Positions 14,416 to 22,669 of a DNA stretch of 28,716 bases are shown here, piece by piece. The notes beneath the pieces were generated by a model, which saw only the letters and a program-made list of their open reading frames with translations, was not told the DNA's origin and made no database searches. Origin of the DNA: Syntrophaceae bacterium UBA5744 (GTDB lineage: Bacteria > Desulfobacterota > Syntrophia > Syntrophales > UBA2192); contig DIFQ01000025.1 of the NCBI GenBank assembly GCA_002419215.1, forward strand, positions 1 to 28,716, written 5' to 3'. Made by a program: the position numbers and the translations under genes. Within the stretch, counting starts at the first letter, position 1, and every line of letters starts with the position of its first letter.

Positions 14416-14883
14416 ATGGAACCTTCTATGGCACGGAATAACATGAACATATCATCCCTGTGCGATGCAATCGAACCCGACTATGAAAAAACAGTATTTG
14501 AACGTTTTCGACGGCAGAAGTTCATCCACTTCATCGGAGCAGAACTGTTGCGGGTATTACCCGGATTTTGCAAGTTGCAGCTGAGCGATCGGGAGAACAT
14601 GGCACACGATCCGACAGGCTTCCATCCGGGGGTCATCGGTGCTCTGGCGGTCTGCGCCGGCGAATGCGCCGCCCTGTCTCTCCTGCCCGCCGATTCGTCC
14701 CTCGCAACGACCGAATACAAGTTGAACCTGCTGGATTCCGCAGAGGGCGATGTTCTCGTTGCCCATGCAAAGGTCGTCAAGTCCGGGAAAACGATGACCG
14801 TCTGCACGTCGGAGATTTATGTCCGCAAGGATCGATCCCAGCATCTCTGCGCCATGGCACTGATGACATTTGTTCCGGGATAA
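14416..14883 (+). CDS. PaaI-like hotdog-fold thioesterase-family protein
   Basis: 155-aa protein with hotdog-fold character: a central helix segment FHPGVIGALAVCAGECAALS (about 69-88) followed by strands ATTEYKLNLLDSAEGDVLVA, VVKSGKTMTVCTSEIYV and a final ALMTFVPG. The usual HGG of PaaI/4HBT thioesterases is replaced by HPG, and Glu83 in the helix could be the catalytic acid, so activity is uncertain; a regulatory acyl-CoA-binding role is possible. The ATG at 14416 has GGGAA upstream; ATGs at 14428 and 14443 are alternatives. It is between marR and a MoxR-type ATPase. Confidence 0.75.
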   Translation: MEPSMARNNMNISSLCDAIEPDYEKTVFERFRRQKFIHFIGAELLRVLPGFCKLQLSDRENMAHDPTGFHPGVIGALAVCAGECAALSLLPADSSLATTEYKLNLLDSAEGDVLVAHAKVVKSGKTMTVCTSEIYVRKDRSQHLCAMALMTFVPG

Positions 14884-14945
14884 CGTTGCAAGGGCTCGCG
14901 GACAGACTTTTTACTTCAGAAGCACCCGGCAGAAAGGAGATCACA

Positions 14946-15893
14946 TTGAGCCTGGGAAAATGGACCGGATTTGACTCCCGCGAGGGAGTCCGTGAGGGAC
15001 TGAAAACCGTGGGCTACATCGCCACGGATCGTATCGCGAATACGGTGTACCTGGCATCTCAGCTTGCAAAGCCGATCCTTGTGGAGGGGCCGGCGGGCGT
15101 GGGCAAGACCGAGCTTGCCAGGGCGACGGCTTCTTTCATGCGCGTGCCCCTCATACGGCTTCAGTGCTATGAAGGGCTGGATGAGTCCAAGGCCCTTTAC
15201 GAATGGAAGTACGGGAAACAACTGCTCTACACGCAGTTGTTGAAAGACAAGCTCGACCGGATCGTGCAGGGAGAGATGGATCTGTCCGAGTCTATTGAAA
15301 AACTCCACCAGTACGATGACATCTTTTTCTCCCCCCGGTTCCTCGAGCCGAGACCCCTTCTGAAAGCGCTGCAGCAGAAGGAGGGCGCAGTGCTCCTGGT
15401 TGACGAAATCGATAAATCCGATGACGAGTTCGAGGCCTTCCTCCTCGAGATACTCTCCGACTTTCAGGTTTCCATTCCGGAAATCGGGACGATAGAAGCC
15501 ACTTCCCTGCCGTTTGTTTTTTTAACCAGCAACAGCACCCGGGAACTCAGTGAGGCCCTTCAACGGCGTTGTCTGCATCTCTATATTTCGTTTCCCGATG
15601 AGAAGCTGGAGAGAGAAATCGTCAGGTCCAGGGTTCCTGATATCACGGAGAAATTGAACAGGCAGCTGGTTGCCTTCATCAACAAAGTCCGGCAACTCGA
15701 TATCAAAAAGCTTCCGTCGGTCAGCGAAACCATCGATTGGGCCAGGACATTGGTGCTGCTCCATGCCGAGAACCTGGACCGCGAAATGGTCCGGGACACT
15801 CTCAATACATTCCTGAAAAGACAGGAGGATATGCAGGTTGCGGAGGGCAGGATTGACGAACTGACGGAGCAGGCTGTCAGGGAGGCGCGTTGA
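14946..15893 (+). CDS. MoxR-family AAA+ ATPase
   Basis: 315-aa AAA+ ATPase of the type that works with a VWA protein to remodel or metallate partner proteins. Walker A GPAGVGKT (48-55), Walker B VLLVDEIDK (149-157), sensor 1 in LTSNSTRELSEALQRRC (Asn196; Arg208 a likely finger). The start is a TTG at 14946, 6 nt after AAGGAG; no ATG fits the family N-terminus. The stop TGA is immediately followed by the TTG start of the VWA gene. CoxD/CoxE of carbon monoxide dehydrogenase maturation are the best-known such pair; no molybdoenzyme or other obvious client gene is in the window. Confidence 0.9.
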   Translation: MSLGKWTGFDSREGVREGLKTVGYIATDRIANTVYLASQLAKPILVEGPAGVGKTELARATASFMRVPLIRLQCYEGLDESKALYEWKYGKQLLYTQLLKDKLDRIVQGEMDLSESIEKLHQYDDIFFSPRFLEPRPLLKALQQKEGAVLLVDEIDKSDDEFEAFLLEILSDFQVSIPEIGTIEATSLPFVFLTSNSTRELSEALQRRCLHLYISFPDEKLEREIVRSRVPDITEKLNRQLVAFINKVRQLDIKKLPSVSETIDWARTLVLLHAENLDREMVRDTLNTFLKRQEDMQVAEGRIDELTEQAVREAR

Positions 15894-17237
15894 TTGGATC
15901 GGACCCTGGAAAATTTCATTGCGGTTCTCCGGCGATCGGGTGTGAGGGTTTCCGTATCGGAAACGATGGATGCCGTCAGAGCGGTGGCACTGTCCGGCTA
16001 CGAAGACAGGCAGTTGGTGAAGGATTTTCTGGCCGTCTCTCTCGCGAAATCACAGCCGGAAAAACTGATTTTCGAGAGCTGCTTCGACAATTTCTTCAAC
16101 GTCGAAGGCTTGGGCAGCCGGAATGCTCTTTCTGAAAATCAGATCGTAACACCCGCAGAACATTTAAGCGCCCCCCTCACACAGATGCTTCTTTCCGGCA
16201 GCGGGGGTGGATTGGCGCTTGCGTTCAGGGAAGCTTCACTCGGAGCCGGCATCAAGGACATCCAGTATCCGCAGCAGCGAGGCATTTACATGCAGAAGCT
16301 CCTGCAGATTCTGGGTCTGAATGGGTTAAACAAGGATATTCAGGCTCAAGCAGCCCATGGCAGCACTGAATCGGCTGCTCTCGCGAAATCGCTTGAATCC
16401 ATGCGCGACGATCTCATGCGTCTGGCGAGAGATCTCATAGACCGTCAACTCGATCTCTACGCCTCGAAGCGATCCGAGGAGATGCTCGAGAGGCAGTTAA
16501 ACTTCACAAATCTATCGACGATTGAAGAGCGCGATCTGATTCGGATCCAGGTCATTGTCCAGAAGATGGTCAAGCGGTTGAAGGATCGCTATTCGAGAAG
16601 GCCCAAGGCAGCCAGAAGGGGACAGCTGGACCTCAAAAAAACGTTGAGAAAAAACATCGTATACGGTGGAGTCCCTTTCGATCCGAAGTGGAAATCCAAG
16701 AAAATCGACCGTCCCGAAGTCGTTGTCCTGTGTGATGTCAGTCGTTCCGTTTCGAACGTGGTCCGGTTCCTGCTGCTGATCCTCTACAGCCTCAATGAAG
16801 TGATTTCAAAGATTCGATCCTTTGCATTTTGCACAAACCTCGTGGAAGTGAGTTCATTTTTTGAAAAATACCCCGTTCATGAGGCCATTTCTAAAATTCT
16901 ATCCGGGGATGGTCTGTCGATTGTCCTGAGAAAAACGGATTATGGCCGCTCCTTCACGGATTTCAGAGAGCAACATTCTGACTGCCTTTCAAAAAGGACG
17001 ACCGTCATCATCCTTGGAGATGCCCGTTCGAACTTCGGAGAGCCTCACACGGAACACCTTCGATTCATCTCCGAGAGATGCAAGCGCCTGATATGGCTGA
17101 ACCCCGAGGCGCCCCTCCGCTGGGGATCAGGGGATTCGGAAATGAAGAAATACATCCCTTATTGCACGCTTGCACGTGAATGCAGCACTCTTCACCATCT
17201 GGAGTTAGTGGTGGGATCCCTGTTGCGCAGCCGATGA
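15894..17237 (+). CDS. CoxE-like VWA-domain protein
   Basis: 447-aa protein that pairs with the MoxR ATPase. The N-terminal about 250 residues are a helical region ending in a basic stretch (KRLKDRYSRRPKAARRG). The C-terminal VWA domain has the MIDAS motif VVLCDVSRSV (Asp281, Ser283, Ser285), with the later metal ligands plausible at KTDYGRSFTDF and LGDARSNF. LDLKKTLRKNIVYGGVPFD before the VWA domain is characteristic of CoxE-like proteins. TTG start at 15894 directly follows the ATPase stop, with a ribosome site (GGAGG) inside the upstream gene. The stop faces the convergent RNase D gene across 161 bp, where no convincing terminator was found. Confidence 0.88.
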   Translation: MDRTLENFIAVLRRSGVRVSVSETMDAVRAVALSGYEDRQLVKDFLAVSLAKSQPEKLIFESCFDNFFNVEGLGSRNALSENQIVTPAEHLSAPLTQMLLSGSGGGLALAFREASLGAGIKDIQYPQQRGIYMQKLLQILGLNGLNKDIQAQAAHGSTESAALAKSLESMRDDLMRLARDLIDRQLDLYASKRSEEMLERQLNFTNLSTIEERDLIRIQVIVQKMVKRLKDRYSRRPKAARRGQLDLKKTLRKNIVYGGVPFDPKWKSKKIDRPEVVVLCDVSRSVSNVVRFLLLILYSLNEVISKIRSFAFCTNLVEVSSFFEKYPVHEAISKILSGDGLSIVLRKTDYGRSFTDFREQHSDCLSKRTTVIILGDARSNFGEPHTEHLRFISERCKRLIWLNPEAPLRWGSGDSEMKKYIPYCTLARECSTLHHLELVVGSLLRSR

Positions 17238-17398
17238 GCCGCGACCTTTCTGCTGATGATGAGCGATTGTGCTGCTGACTCAGTGGCGGACTCTGATTCG
17301 ACGACTGATGGAAGCGGCAAATCCCCTCGATGATGTTTCCGTGCATGAGGGTATTTGCTGTTCGAATGATGGGATCGGGGGAATTATGCCGGGCGGGG

Positions 17399-18286
17399 TC
17401 AGCGGGATTTTTCCTCTGCGTCGCTTCCGCTGAGAATCTTCATGATCTCACTGCCGTAGGTTTTCGCCTTCTTGGGGGAGAGGCCGCCATTGCGGATCAG
17501 CCCGTCCAGAGAGACCGAATCGGTCCTGGCGATGTCGAAGAGGTCCTGGTCCGAGAGGATCATGAAGCGGGCCATGTTCGTTTCCTGGGCCTTGCGGAAC
17601 CGCCAGCGGTAGAGGTCGCGCAGCCTTCTCTTCTTCTCGACCGAGAGCGTCTCGTAGCCCTGGATCCCCCGGTAGCCGCGCAGGTTGAACTTCTTTTCCG
17701 CCCACCGCACGGCGGCAATCCCCTCGAATGCCCGGGCCGCTTGCCACTGAAGCCCCTTCGCCTCGATCTCCGCGTTGAGCCTGCGGTAAAGCGGGATCAG
17801 GTGCTGCGTGTCCTCGGCGGCGTAGTTGAGCTGATCCTCCGTCAGGGGTCTCTTCTCCCAGCGGGAGCGCTGCATCTTCTTGGGTTTTTCCAGCCGCAGC
17901 CCCAGGTACTGCTCGATGACGGAGGAAAGGGAAAGGTGGTTGGAACCGAGAAGGGACGCGGCCCTGTGGGTGTCGAAGACATTGTTGAACTCGAAGCCGT
18001 AATCGCGGTTCAGGATCCGGATGTCGTTGTCGCCGGCGTGGATGACCTTGACCGGGTGCGGGTCCGCAAAGGCCCTGCCGAGAAACGACAGGTCGATGCT
18101 CGTCTCGAGGGGATCGATCAGGTAGATGCGCTGTTCCGTGCCGATCTGCAGCAGACAGAGCTTCTCCCGGAAATACCTGAACGAGTCGTACTCCGTGTCG
18201 ATGGCGATAACGGGTGACTTCTCGATCTCCTCCCGGACTTTCGGCAGTTTCTGCCGGGTGTCCACCCACAGCCATTTGCCCTTCAT
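17399..18286 (-). CDS. rnd: Ribonuclease D
   Basis: 3'-5' exoribonuclease for tRNA and small RNA 3' trimming, cytoplasmic. 295 aa. DEDDy exonuclease residues are visible: Asp30 and Glu32 in IAIDTEYDS, Asp88 in HAGDNDIRIL, Tyr155 and Asp159 in NYAAEDTQHL. The HRDC domain covers about residues 210-290. E. coli RNase D is longer (375 aa, two HRDC domains), so this is the short single-HRDC form. ATG 18286 follows a predicted promoter about 32 bp upstream. It stands alone between the VWA gene (convergent) and the ECF genes. Confidence 0.93.
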   Translation of the reverse strand: MKGKWLWVDTRQKLPKVREEIEKSPVIAIDTEYDSFRYFREKLCLLQIGTEQRIYLIDPLETSIDLSFLGRAFADPHPVKVIHAGDNDIRILNRDYGFEFNNVFDTHRAASLLGSNHLSLSSVIEQYLGLRLEKPKKMQRSRWEKRPLTEDQLNYAAEDTQHLIPLYRRLNAEIEAKGLQWQAARAFEGIAAVRWAEKKFNLRGYRGIQGYETLSVEKKRRLRDLYRWRFRKAQETNMARFMILSDQDLFDIARTDSVSLDGLIRNGGLSPKKAKTYGSEIMKILSGSDAEEKSR

Positions 18287-18317
18287 GAAATCCGCCCAAT
18301 GGATATTTTAACGGTTT

Positions 18318-18346
18318 TATATAACTCTCTTTTTCGGGAACTGCAA
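18318..18346 (-). promoter_or_regulatory. Likely promoter of the RNase D gene
   Basis: On the minus strand: -35 TTGCAG (18341-18346), 17-nt spacer, -10 TATATA (18318-18323). It is the only good AT-rich -10 candidate in this gap. The rest of the gap includes a G6C6 palindrome (18382-18393) of unclear role, near the end of the ECF operon. Confidence 0.55.
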
Positions 18347-18424
18347 CCAAAGATACGACAACAGGCGCAATGGGGACGAAAGGGGGGCCCCCCCGGCCGG
18401 CAGGGGGCGGCGTAAGGGACGCGT

Positions 18425-19216
18425 TCAGAGAGGCAGAAAACGAAGCGCTTCGAGCCCGATCAGGAAGGCCGTGACGGCCAGAAGGGCGGCATAATCGACC
18501 CGGGTAAACTTCAGTTCCCGCAGGTAAGTCCTGGGGCCCCGGTGATAGCCCCGCCCTTCCATGGCCAGGGCCAGTTCGTCGGCCCGGCGGAAGGTGCAGA
18601 GGACGAGGGGAATGACGAGGGTGGCCATCTTCCTGAGCCGACGGATGAGGCCGCCGCGGCCGAAGTCGGCGCCCCGGGCCACCTGGGCCTCCCTCATCCG
18701 CTCCACCTCCTCGAGCAGGGTGGGGACGAACCGCAGCGCCACGGAGACCATGATGGCGATATCGTGGGAGGGGACGCCGAGGCGGTTAAAGGGCCTCAGG
18801 AGCTTCTCGAAGCCCCCCACGAGCTCCGAGGGGGCCGTCGTCATCGTGAGGACGGCGGCGCTCACGACGAGGGCGACGAACTGCCAGGTCACGGCGGTTC
18901 CGCGCTCGAGACCCTCGTGGGTCACCGCAGGCAGGATGGCAAAAACCGGCCTCCCGTCGGTGAAAAAGAGATGGAGACAGAACAGCAGAACAAAAAACCA
19001 CGCCAGCGGCTTGAGCGCCGCCGCGATCCGTCCGGCCGACAGGCCCGAGAGGACCACGGCCGCCAGGAGAAAGGCCGTGACGACGAGGCCTTCGACGGCG
19101 CCCGAGTTCAGGATGACGATGCTCAGCAGCAGCACCGTGAGGATTTTCACCCGCGGGTCGAGGCGGTGAACCGGGGAGTCTCCGGGGATAAACTGGCCGA
19201 GGGGCAGCGTCTTCAC
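18425..19216 (-). CDS. bioN: ECF transporter T component, probably biotin (BioN-like)
   Basis: Membrane coupling subunit of an energy-coupling factor importer; it passes ATPase movement to the S component. 263 aa with about five hydrophobic segments (28-60, 70-97, 108-127, 150-166, 199-208 and a final helix at 243-262). The two coupling helices are marked by EAQVARGADF (ARG at 180-182) and LAMEGRGY, where the second ARG is GRG. The start is a GTG at 19216 overlapping the ATPase stop (GTGA). It is the last gene of the birA-bioY-ATPase-T run; the biotin assignment rests on bioY and the BirA box. Confidence 0.85.
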   Translation of the reverse strand: MKTLPLGQFIPGDSPVHRLDPRVKILTVLLLSIVILNSGAVEGLVVTAFLLAAVVLSGLSAGRIAAALKPLAWFFVLLFCLHLFFTDGRPVFAILPAVTHEGLERGTAVTWQFVALVVSAAVLTMTTAPSELVGGFEKLLRPFNRLGVPSHDIAIMVSVALRFVPTLLEEVERMREAQVARGADFGRGGLIRRLRKMATLVIPLVLCTFRRADELALAMEGRGYHRGPRTYLRELKFTRVDYAALLAVTAFLIGLEALRFLPL

Positions 19217-20055
19217 CGGCCGCCTCCCGTGCCCGTCCCGACGAGGGCGGAGATTTCTCGAAAGGCCTCCTCCACGGAGAGAACGTCCGGCCGGACTTCG
19301 CAGCCCAGAGCCCGGAGGCGTCCCATGAGTTCCGTGACCTGGGGAGTGCTGAGCCCGACGGCCCGCAGGGCGTCGGCTTCCCGGAAGACGTCTCTCGGGG
19401 CGCCGTCGCGAAGGATTTTCCCCTCGCTCATGACGACGACCCGGTCGGCATCGACGATTTCTTCCATGCTGTGGGTCACGTGGATGACGGAGATGCCCTC
19501 CTGCCTGAGGTCCCAGAGGACATTGAGGACCCGCTCGCGGCCCGCCGGGTCGAGGTAGGAAGTGGGCTCGTCGAGAACCACGTAGGCCGGCCGCATGGCC
19601 AGCACGCCGGCAATGGCCACGAGCCGCTTCTCACCGCCGGACAGGGAGTGGGGGGCGCGCCTTGCAAGCCGCAGCATCCCCACCGTCTCGAGAGCCACTC
19701 CGACCCGCCCGCGGATCTCCGCGGGCGCAAGGCCGAGGTTGCCCGGCCCGAAGGCGACATCCTCCTCGACGCTCATCCCCACGATCTGGTTGTCCGGGTT
19801 CTGGAAGACCATGCCGACCCTCCGGCGGATCTCGCGGTGGGCCTTGGCATCCCGGGTGCTGAGGCCGTCGACGAGAACCTCCCCGTCCTGCGGGACGAGC
19901 AGGGCGTTGAAGTGCTTGACCAGGGTGGTTTTCCCGCACCCGTTGGGGCCGATGACAGCCACGTACTGCCCCTCAAGGATCTCCAGGCTCACCCGATCCA
20001 GGACGGGCGCATCCTTCGGATCGTAACGGTAAACGAGATGCTGCGCCGTGATCAT
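19213..20055 (-). CDS. bioM: ECF transporter ATPase (BioM-like)
   Basis: ABC ATPase that powers the ECF importer, 280 aa. Walker A GPNGCGKTT (36-44), Q-loop VFQNPDNQIVG (83-93), signature SLSGGEKR (137-144), Walker B YVVLDEPTS (158-166), switch His in VTHSMEE. The Q-loop FQNPDNQ form is typical of EcfA/CbiO/BioM. Start ATG 20055 sits in an ATGA overlap with the bioY stop and its own stop overlaps the T-subunit GTG. Only one ATPase gene is present, as in three-gene bioMNY systems, so it probably acts as a homodimer. Confidence 0.9.
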   Translation of the reverse strand: MITAQHLVYRYDPKDAPVLDRVSLEILEGQYVAVIGPNGCGKTTLVKHFNALLVPQDGEVLVDGLSTRDAKAHREIRRRVGMVFQNPDNQIVGMSVEEDVAFGPGNLGLAPAEIRGRVGVALETVGMLRLARRAPHSLSGGEKRLVAIAGVLAMRPAYVVLDEPTSYLDPAGRERVLNVLWDLRQEGISVIHVTHSMEEIVDADRVVVMSEGKILRDGAPRDVFREADALRAVGLSTPQVTELMGRLRALGCEVRPDVLSVEEAFREISALVGTGTGGGR

Positions 20056-20588
20056 AATTTTATCTTGTCCTTCACTTTCATGGTGATCACCGAGGCGGCG
20101 GCTATTTTGAGGGCATCGCCGGGAAGGAACGGCAGCACACCCACGGTGGCAGCCTTGCCGACGGACAATTTGCCGATCAGGACGAGTTGGAGGACGCCCA
20201 GCGTGTAGACGGCGGCCGTGCCGGCAAGCATGGCCAGCACGATCCAGACCAGGCCCGGCTTTTCCCGGACCTCGATGATCTTTCCCGTCACGAAGGCGCC
20301 GGCGATGAAGCCGATCAGGTAGCCGCCCGTGGGCCCCAGGAAGACGCCGAGGCCGGCCTTGCCGCCCGAAAAGACCGGCAGGCCGATCACCCCGAGGATC
20401 ACGTAGAGGACCTGGCTGAGCGCCCCCAGGCTCCCCCCGAGAAGCGAGCCCGCGAGGTAGAGAAACAGCGTCTGGAGCGTCACCGGCACCGGCTGCAGGG
20501 GGATGGAGATCAGGGCCCCGATGGCCGTGAGCGCCCCGAACATGGACGCGTAGATCATTCCCCGGGTCGACATAGGTTCTCTTTTCAT
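20052..20588 (-). CDS. bioY: Biotin transporter substrate-binding component BioY
   Basis: Integral membrane S component that binds biotin, 178 aa with six predicted helices. Family features include MIYASMFGALTAIGALISIP, the loop QPVPVTLQTLFLYLAGSLLG, and GLPVFSGGKAGLGVFLGPTG followed by GYLIGF, the conserved BioY substrate-site segment. ATG 20588 has AAGGA just upstream; an ATG 15 nt downstream is an alternative. The gene is translationally coupled to the ATPase. The neighbouring BirA gene and BirA box confirm biotin as the substrate. Confidence 0.93.
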   Translation of the reverse strand: MKREPMSTRGMIYASMFGALTAIGALISIPLQPVPVTLQTLFLYLAGSLLGGSLGALSQVLYVILGVIGLPVFSGGKAGLGVFLGPTGGYLIGFIAGAFVTGKIIEVREKPGLVWIVLAMLAGTAAVYTLGVLQLVLIGKLSVGKAATVGVLPFLPGDALKIAAASVITMKVKDKIKL

Positions 20589-20635
20589 TGCTTCCTTCTG
20601 CTTCGGCAGTTCGAAAATCAGTGCCGGTACTGCTC

Positions 20636-20703
20636 ACGGGCTTCAGGCATCGGGCTTCCGGACTTGAGGTACGAATCCTTTTCTCCTTTAGCCCGACTCC
20701 TGA
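20636..20703 (-). repeat. Degenerate GGGCTTCAGGCATC / inverted tract in birA-bioY gap
   Basis: The 118-bp gap contains GGGCTTCAGGCATCGGGCTT (20639-20658) and, after an AT-rich segment, AGCCCGACTCCTGATGCCTA (20691-20710), which is the approximate reverse complement. The arms could pair imperfectly; there is no T-run on the minus strand. The class of tract resembles others in this window. Confidence 0.5.
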
Positions 20704-20706
20704 TGC

Positions 20707-21687
20707 CTAGATGTATTCCACATCCCCCGAAATCACGCGCTCGACGGTGCCATCCGCCCCGGTCAGCACAAGCACACCGTCGTCGTCGATCCCCGCGATG
20801 GTGCCTTCCACGGACCCGCTGAACGAGTGCACCCGGACCGGCCTGCCCGTCATGTCGGAAAGTTCCCTCCAGCGCCTGATCACGGGCACAAACCCCTCCC
20901 TGCCCGTGAGGTCGTAATAATGCTCGAAACGCTCGAGAAAGGCCCCGAGAATCTCGGCACGGGCAACGGGGCTCCCGGTCTCGGCCGCAAGCGAGGTTGC
21001 CCGTTTTCGGAGGTCGGCAGGAAAGCCCCCGGGCGGCGTGTTGACATTCAACCCGACCCCGACGATCATGTAATCGATGGCGTCGATCTCCGTAGCGATC
21101 TCGATCAGGATGCCGGCGACCTTCTTTCCCGCCGCCAGGACGTCGTTGGGCCACTTGATGGTGACGCGGGCCGGAACGACCGGAACGAGCGTCTCCGCCA
21201 GGGCCACCCCTGCAAGCAGGGTCATCTTCGGTGCCTCTGCCGGTTCAAAGCGGGGCCTCAGGACCAGGGAAACATAGATTCCCTCCCCGGGAGGAGAAAA
21301 CCAGATTCGCCCCTTGCGCCCCCGCCCTCCCGTCTGGGACTCTGCGACGACGAGGGTTCCCTCGGCGGCCCCGGCGATGGCGAGGTCTCTCGCCAAACGG
21401 TTCGTCGAATCCACGACCTTTTCGAACACGATCCGGCGGCCCAGGCGCACCGACCTCAGGGAGGCCTCGATCTCGGCGGGAAGGAGCCTGTCGAGACTCT
21501 CCCTGAGCAGATAGCCCTTCCGCGTCGAGGAGTCGATGGCGTAGCCTTCGCTTCTCAGGCTGCAGGCATGCTTCCAGATCGCCGTGCGGGTGACGCCGAG
21601 CTTCCGGCTCAATTCCTCGCCGGATACCCAGTTGCCATGAGCCTCCTTGAGGCTCACGAGCAGGTGATGTCGCGTATTGGCTGCCAT
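20707..21687 (-). CDS. birA: Bifunctional biotin-protein ligase / biotin operon repressor BirA
   Basis: Makes biotinyl-5'-AMP and attaches biotin to carboxylase carrier domains; with an N-terminal DNA-binding domain it also represses biotin genes. 326 aa. Winged HTH at about 5-62 (VSGEELSRKLGVTRTAIWKH). Ligase motifs: VDSTN (93-97), GRGRKGR (121-127, biotinyl-AMP loop), KWPNDV (178-183), GKKVAGILIE (187-196). A small C-terminal SH3-like domain ends the protein (IAGIDDDGVLVL). Class II BPLs keep the HTH; the box 52 bp upstream shows it is functional as a regulator. It heads the biotin uptake genes on the same strand. Confidence 0.95.
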   Translation of the reverse strand: MAANTRHHLLVSLKEAHGNWVSGEELSRKLGVTRTAIWKHACSLRSEGYAIDSSTRKGYLLRESLDRLLPAEIEASLRSVRLGRRIVFEKVVDSTNRLARDLAIAGAAEGTLVVAESQTGGRGRKGRIWFSPPGEGIYVSLVLRPRFEPAEAPKMTLLAGVALAETLVPVVPARVTIKWPNDVLAAGKKVAGILIEIATEIDAIDYMIVGVGLNVNTPPGGFPADLRKRATSLAAETGSPVARAEILGAFLERFEHYYDLTGREGFVPVIRRWRELSDMTGRPVRVHSFSGSVEGTIAGIDDDGVLVLTGADGTVERVISGDVEYI

Positions 21688-21717
21688 AATGAACGAACGC
21701 CCTTCGCGGGGGCGAGT

Positions 21718-21746
21718 TTAATACCACGTATCCCGACGATTGTCAA
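21718..21746 (-). promoter_or_regulatory. birA promoter, -35 inside the BirA box
   Basis: On the minus strand: -35 TTGACA (21741-21746), 17-nt spacer, -10 TATTAA (21718-21723). Both hexamers and the spacing are close to consensus. The -35 is part of the right BirA half-site, so a bound repressor would block RNA polymerase. Confidence 0.8.
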
Positions 21747-21771
21747 CCCGAAGCGAGCGAACGGTTGACAA
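21740..21771 (-). promoter_or_regulatory. BirA operator (BirA box)
   Basis: TTGTCAACC (21740-21748), N14, GGTTGACAA (21763-21771): a perfect 9+9 inverted repeat. The published proteobacterial BirA box is TTGTAAACC-N14/15-GGTTTACAA, so only the central A/C differs, symmetrically. It lies directly upstream of birA and controls birA and probably bioY-bioM-bioN in response to biotinyl-AMP. Confidence 0.88.
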
Positions 21772-21793
21772 TGAACCGATGCGCGCCGTTCAG

Positions 21794-21829
21794 AAAAAAA
21801 GCCCCGCCTCAACAGGGGGAGGCGGGGCT
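21794..21829 (-). terminator. Intrinsic terminator after CoA-transferase genes
   Basis: Perfect 11-bp stem AGCCCCGCCTC (21800-21810) / GAGGCGGGGCT (21819-21829) with an 8-nt loop; on the minus strand it is followed by seven Ts (plus-strand A-run 21794-21800). It begins 20 bp after the CoA-transferase B stop. Confidence 0.93.
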
Positions 21830-21848
21830 CTCTGCAGTCAGAGAACAG

Positions 21849-22631
21849 CTATTTGACCTTTCGGTTCAGGAAATACCCCTCGGGGTCGCAGACCTCGCGA
21901 AGCAGGCGGAGATCCTCCGCCGTCGGCTCCGCCATTTCCTTCAGATCCGGGGAGATCAGGAGATCAAAACTGACCATGTCCTGGATATTTTTGGCCTTTT
22001 TGCCGGGCAGGACTTCCAGCAGCTCCATGCGCCTCGTCTTCTTGTCGAACCCGAAGAGGGCCTGGTTCGTGATCACGCGATAAGGCCCTGCGCCCGTGAC
22101 GCCGGCCTTCTCGCGGTAGTCGGCAGACCCGTCGCCGAAGCCGATGCTCGTGAGAAATTCCACCTTCTCGGTGAAGCGCCTCTTCTCGAGGGCCATGATG
22201 ATGATGGATTTCTCGCAGTTGGCCGCCATGGCGCCGGCCCCGCCGCTGCCGGGGAAGCGCGTCTGGGGCGCGTTGTAGGTTCCCCCCTCGAAGGTGGAGC
22301 AGACGTTTCCGTACATGTCGATCTGGGCGCCGCCGATAAAGGCATAGTCCGAGTACCCTCTCTGGGTCAGCTCGAAAACGGCGCTCAGGCCCTTCAGGAA
22401 ACAGGCCTTGCGGCAGGCACGGGTGTCGCCGACCGACAGGGGCATCCCCATTTCCAGGATGGGGCTCAGCGGGCCCGATTCGAAGATCATCGACAGGCCG
22501 GGGGCGTGGGTCAGCTGTGCGTGCATGGACGCGATGATGGGAAGGCCCGTTCCCACGAAAACGATCTTTTCGTCTTCCAGGACTCTCGACCCCGTGTAGG
22601 CAATCATTTCAAACGGTGTATATTCAGGCAT
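21849..22631 (-). CDS. CoA-transferase subunit B, glutaconate/IpdB-like
   Basis: Small subunit of a family I CoA-transferase, 260 aa from ATG 22631. This start has AAGGAGG 8 nt upstream and gives a length close to Acidaminococcus GctB (266 aa); an in-frame ATG at 22673 overlaps the A-subunit stop but has no such site. The likely catalytic glutamate is Glu51 in SMIFESGPLSP, near the position of GctB Glu54. GGAQIDMYGNVCST and GSGGAGAMAANCEKSI are family segments. The substrate could be a dicarboxylic acid, 3-oxoacid, or ring-cleavage CoA ester (IpdAB-type); the sequence does not decide. Followed by a strong terminator. Confidence 0.85.
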   Translation of the reverse strand: MPEYTPFEMIAYTGSRVLEDEKIVFVGTGLPIIASMHAQLTHAPGLSMIFESGPLSPILEMGMPLSVGDTRACRKACFLKGLSAVFELTQRGYSDYAFIGGAQIDMYGNVCSTFEGGTYNAPQTRFPGSGGAGAMAANCEKSIIIMALEKRRFTEKVEFLTSIGFGDGSADYREKAGVTGAGPYRVITNQALFGFDKKTRRMELLEVLPGKKAKNIQDMVSFDLLISPDLKEMAEPTAEDLRLLREVCDPEGYFLNRKVK

Positions 22632-22669
22632 ACAGTGATCCTCCTTGACTTCAGTCTTTGCGGGCTGGT

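Noticed and set aside
14568..14945. Upstream extension of the MoxR frame from an internal ATG
   Set aside because: It overlaps the hotdog gene out of frame; the TTG at 14946 has a good ribosome site and fits MoxR length.
17319..17356. Imperfect hairpin AAATCCCCTC / GAGGGTATTT between the VWA and RNase D genes as a bidirectional terminator
   Set aside because: The loop is 18 nt, the stem has a mismatch and neither side has a real T-run.
18382..18394. GGGGGGCCCCCC palindrome as terminator of the ECF operon
   Set aside because: It has no loop and only a short TTT follows on the minus strand; slippage-prone GC run is a simpler explanation.
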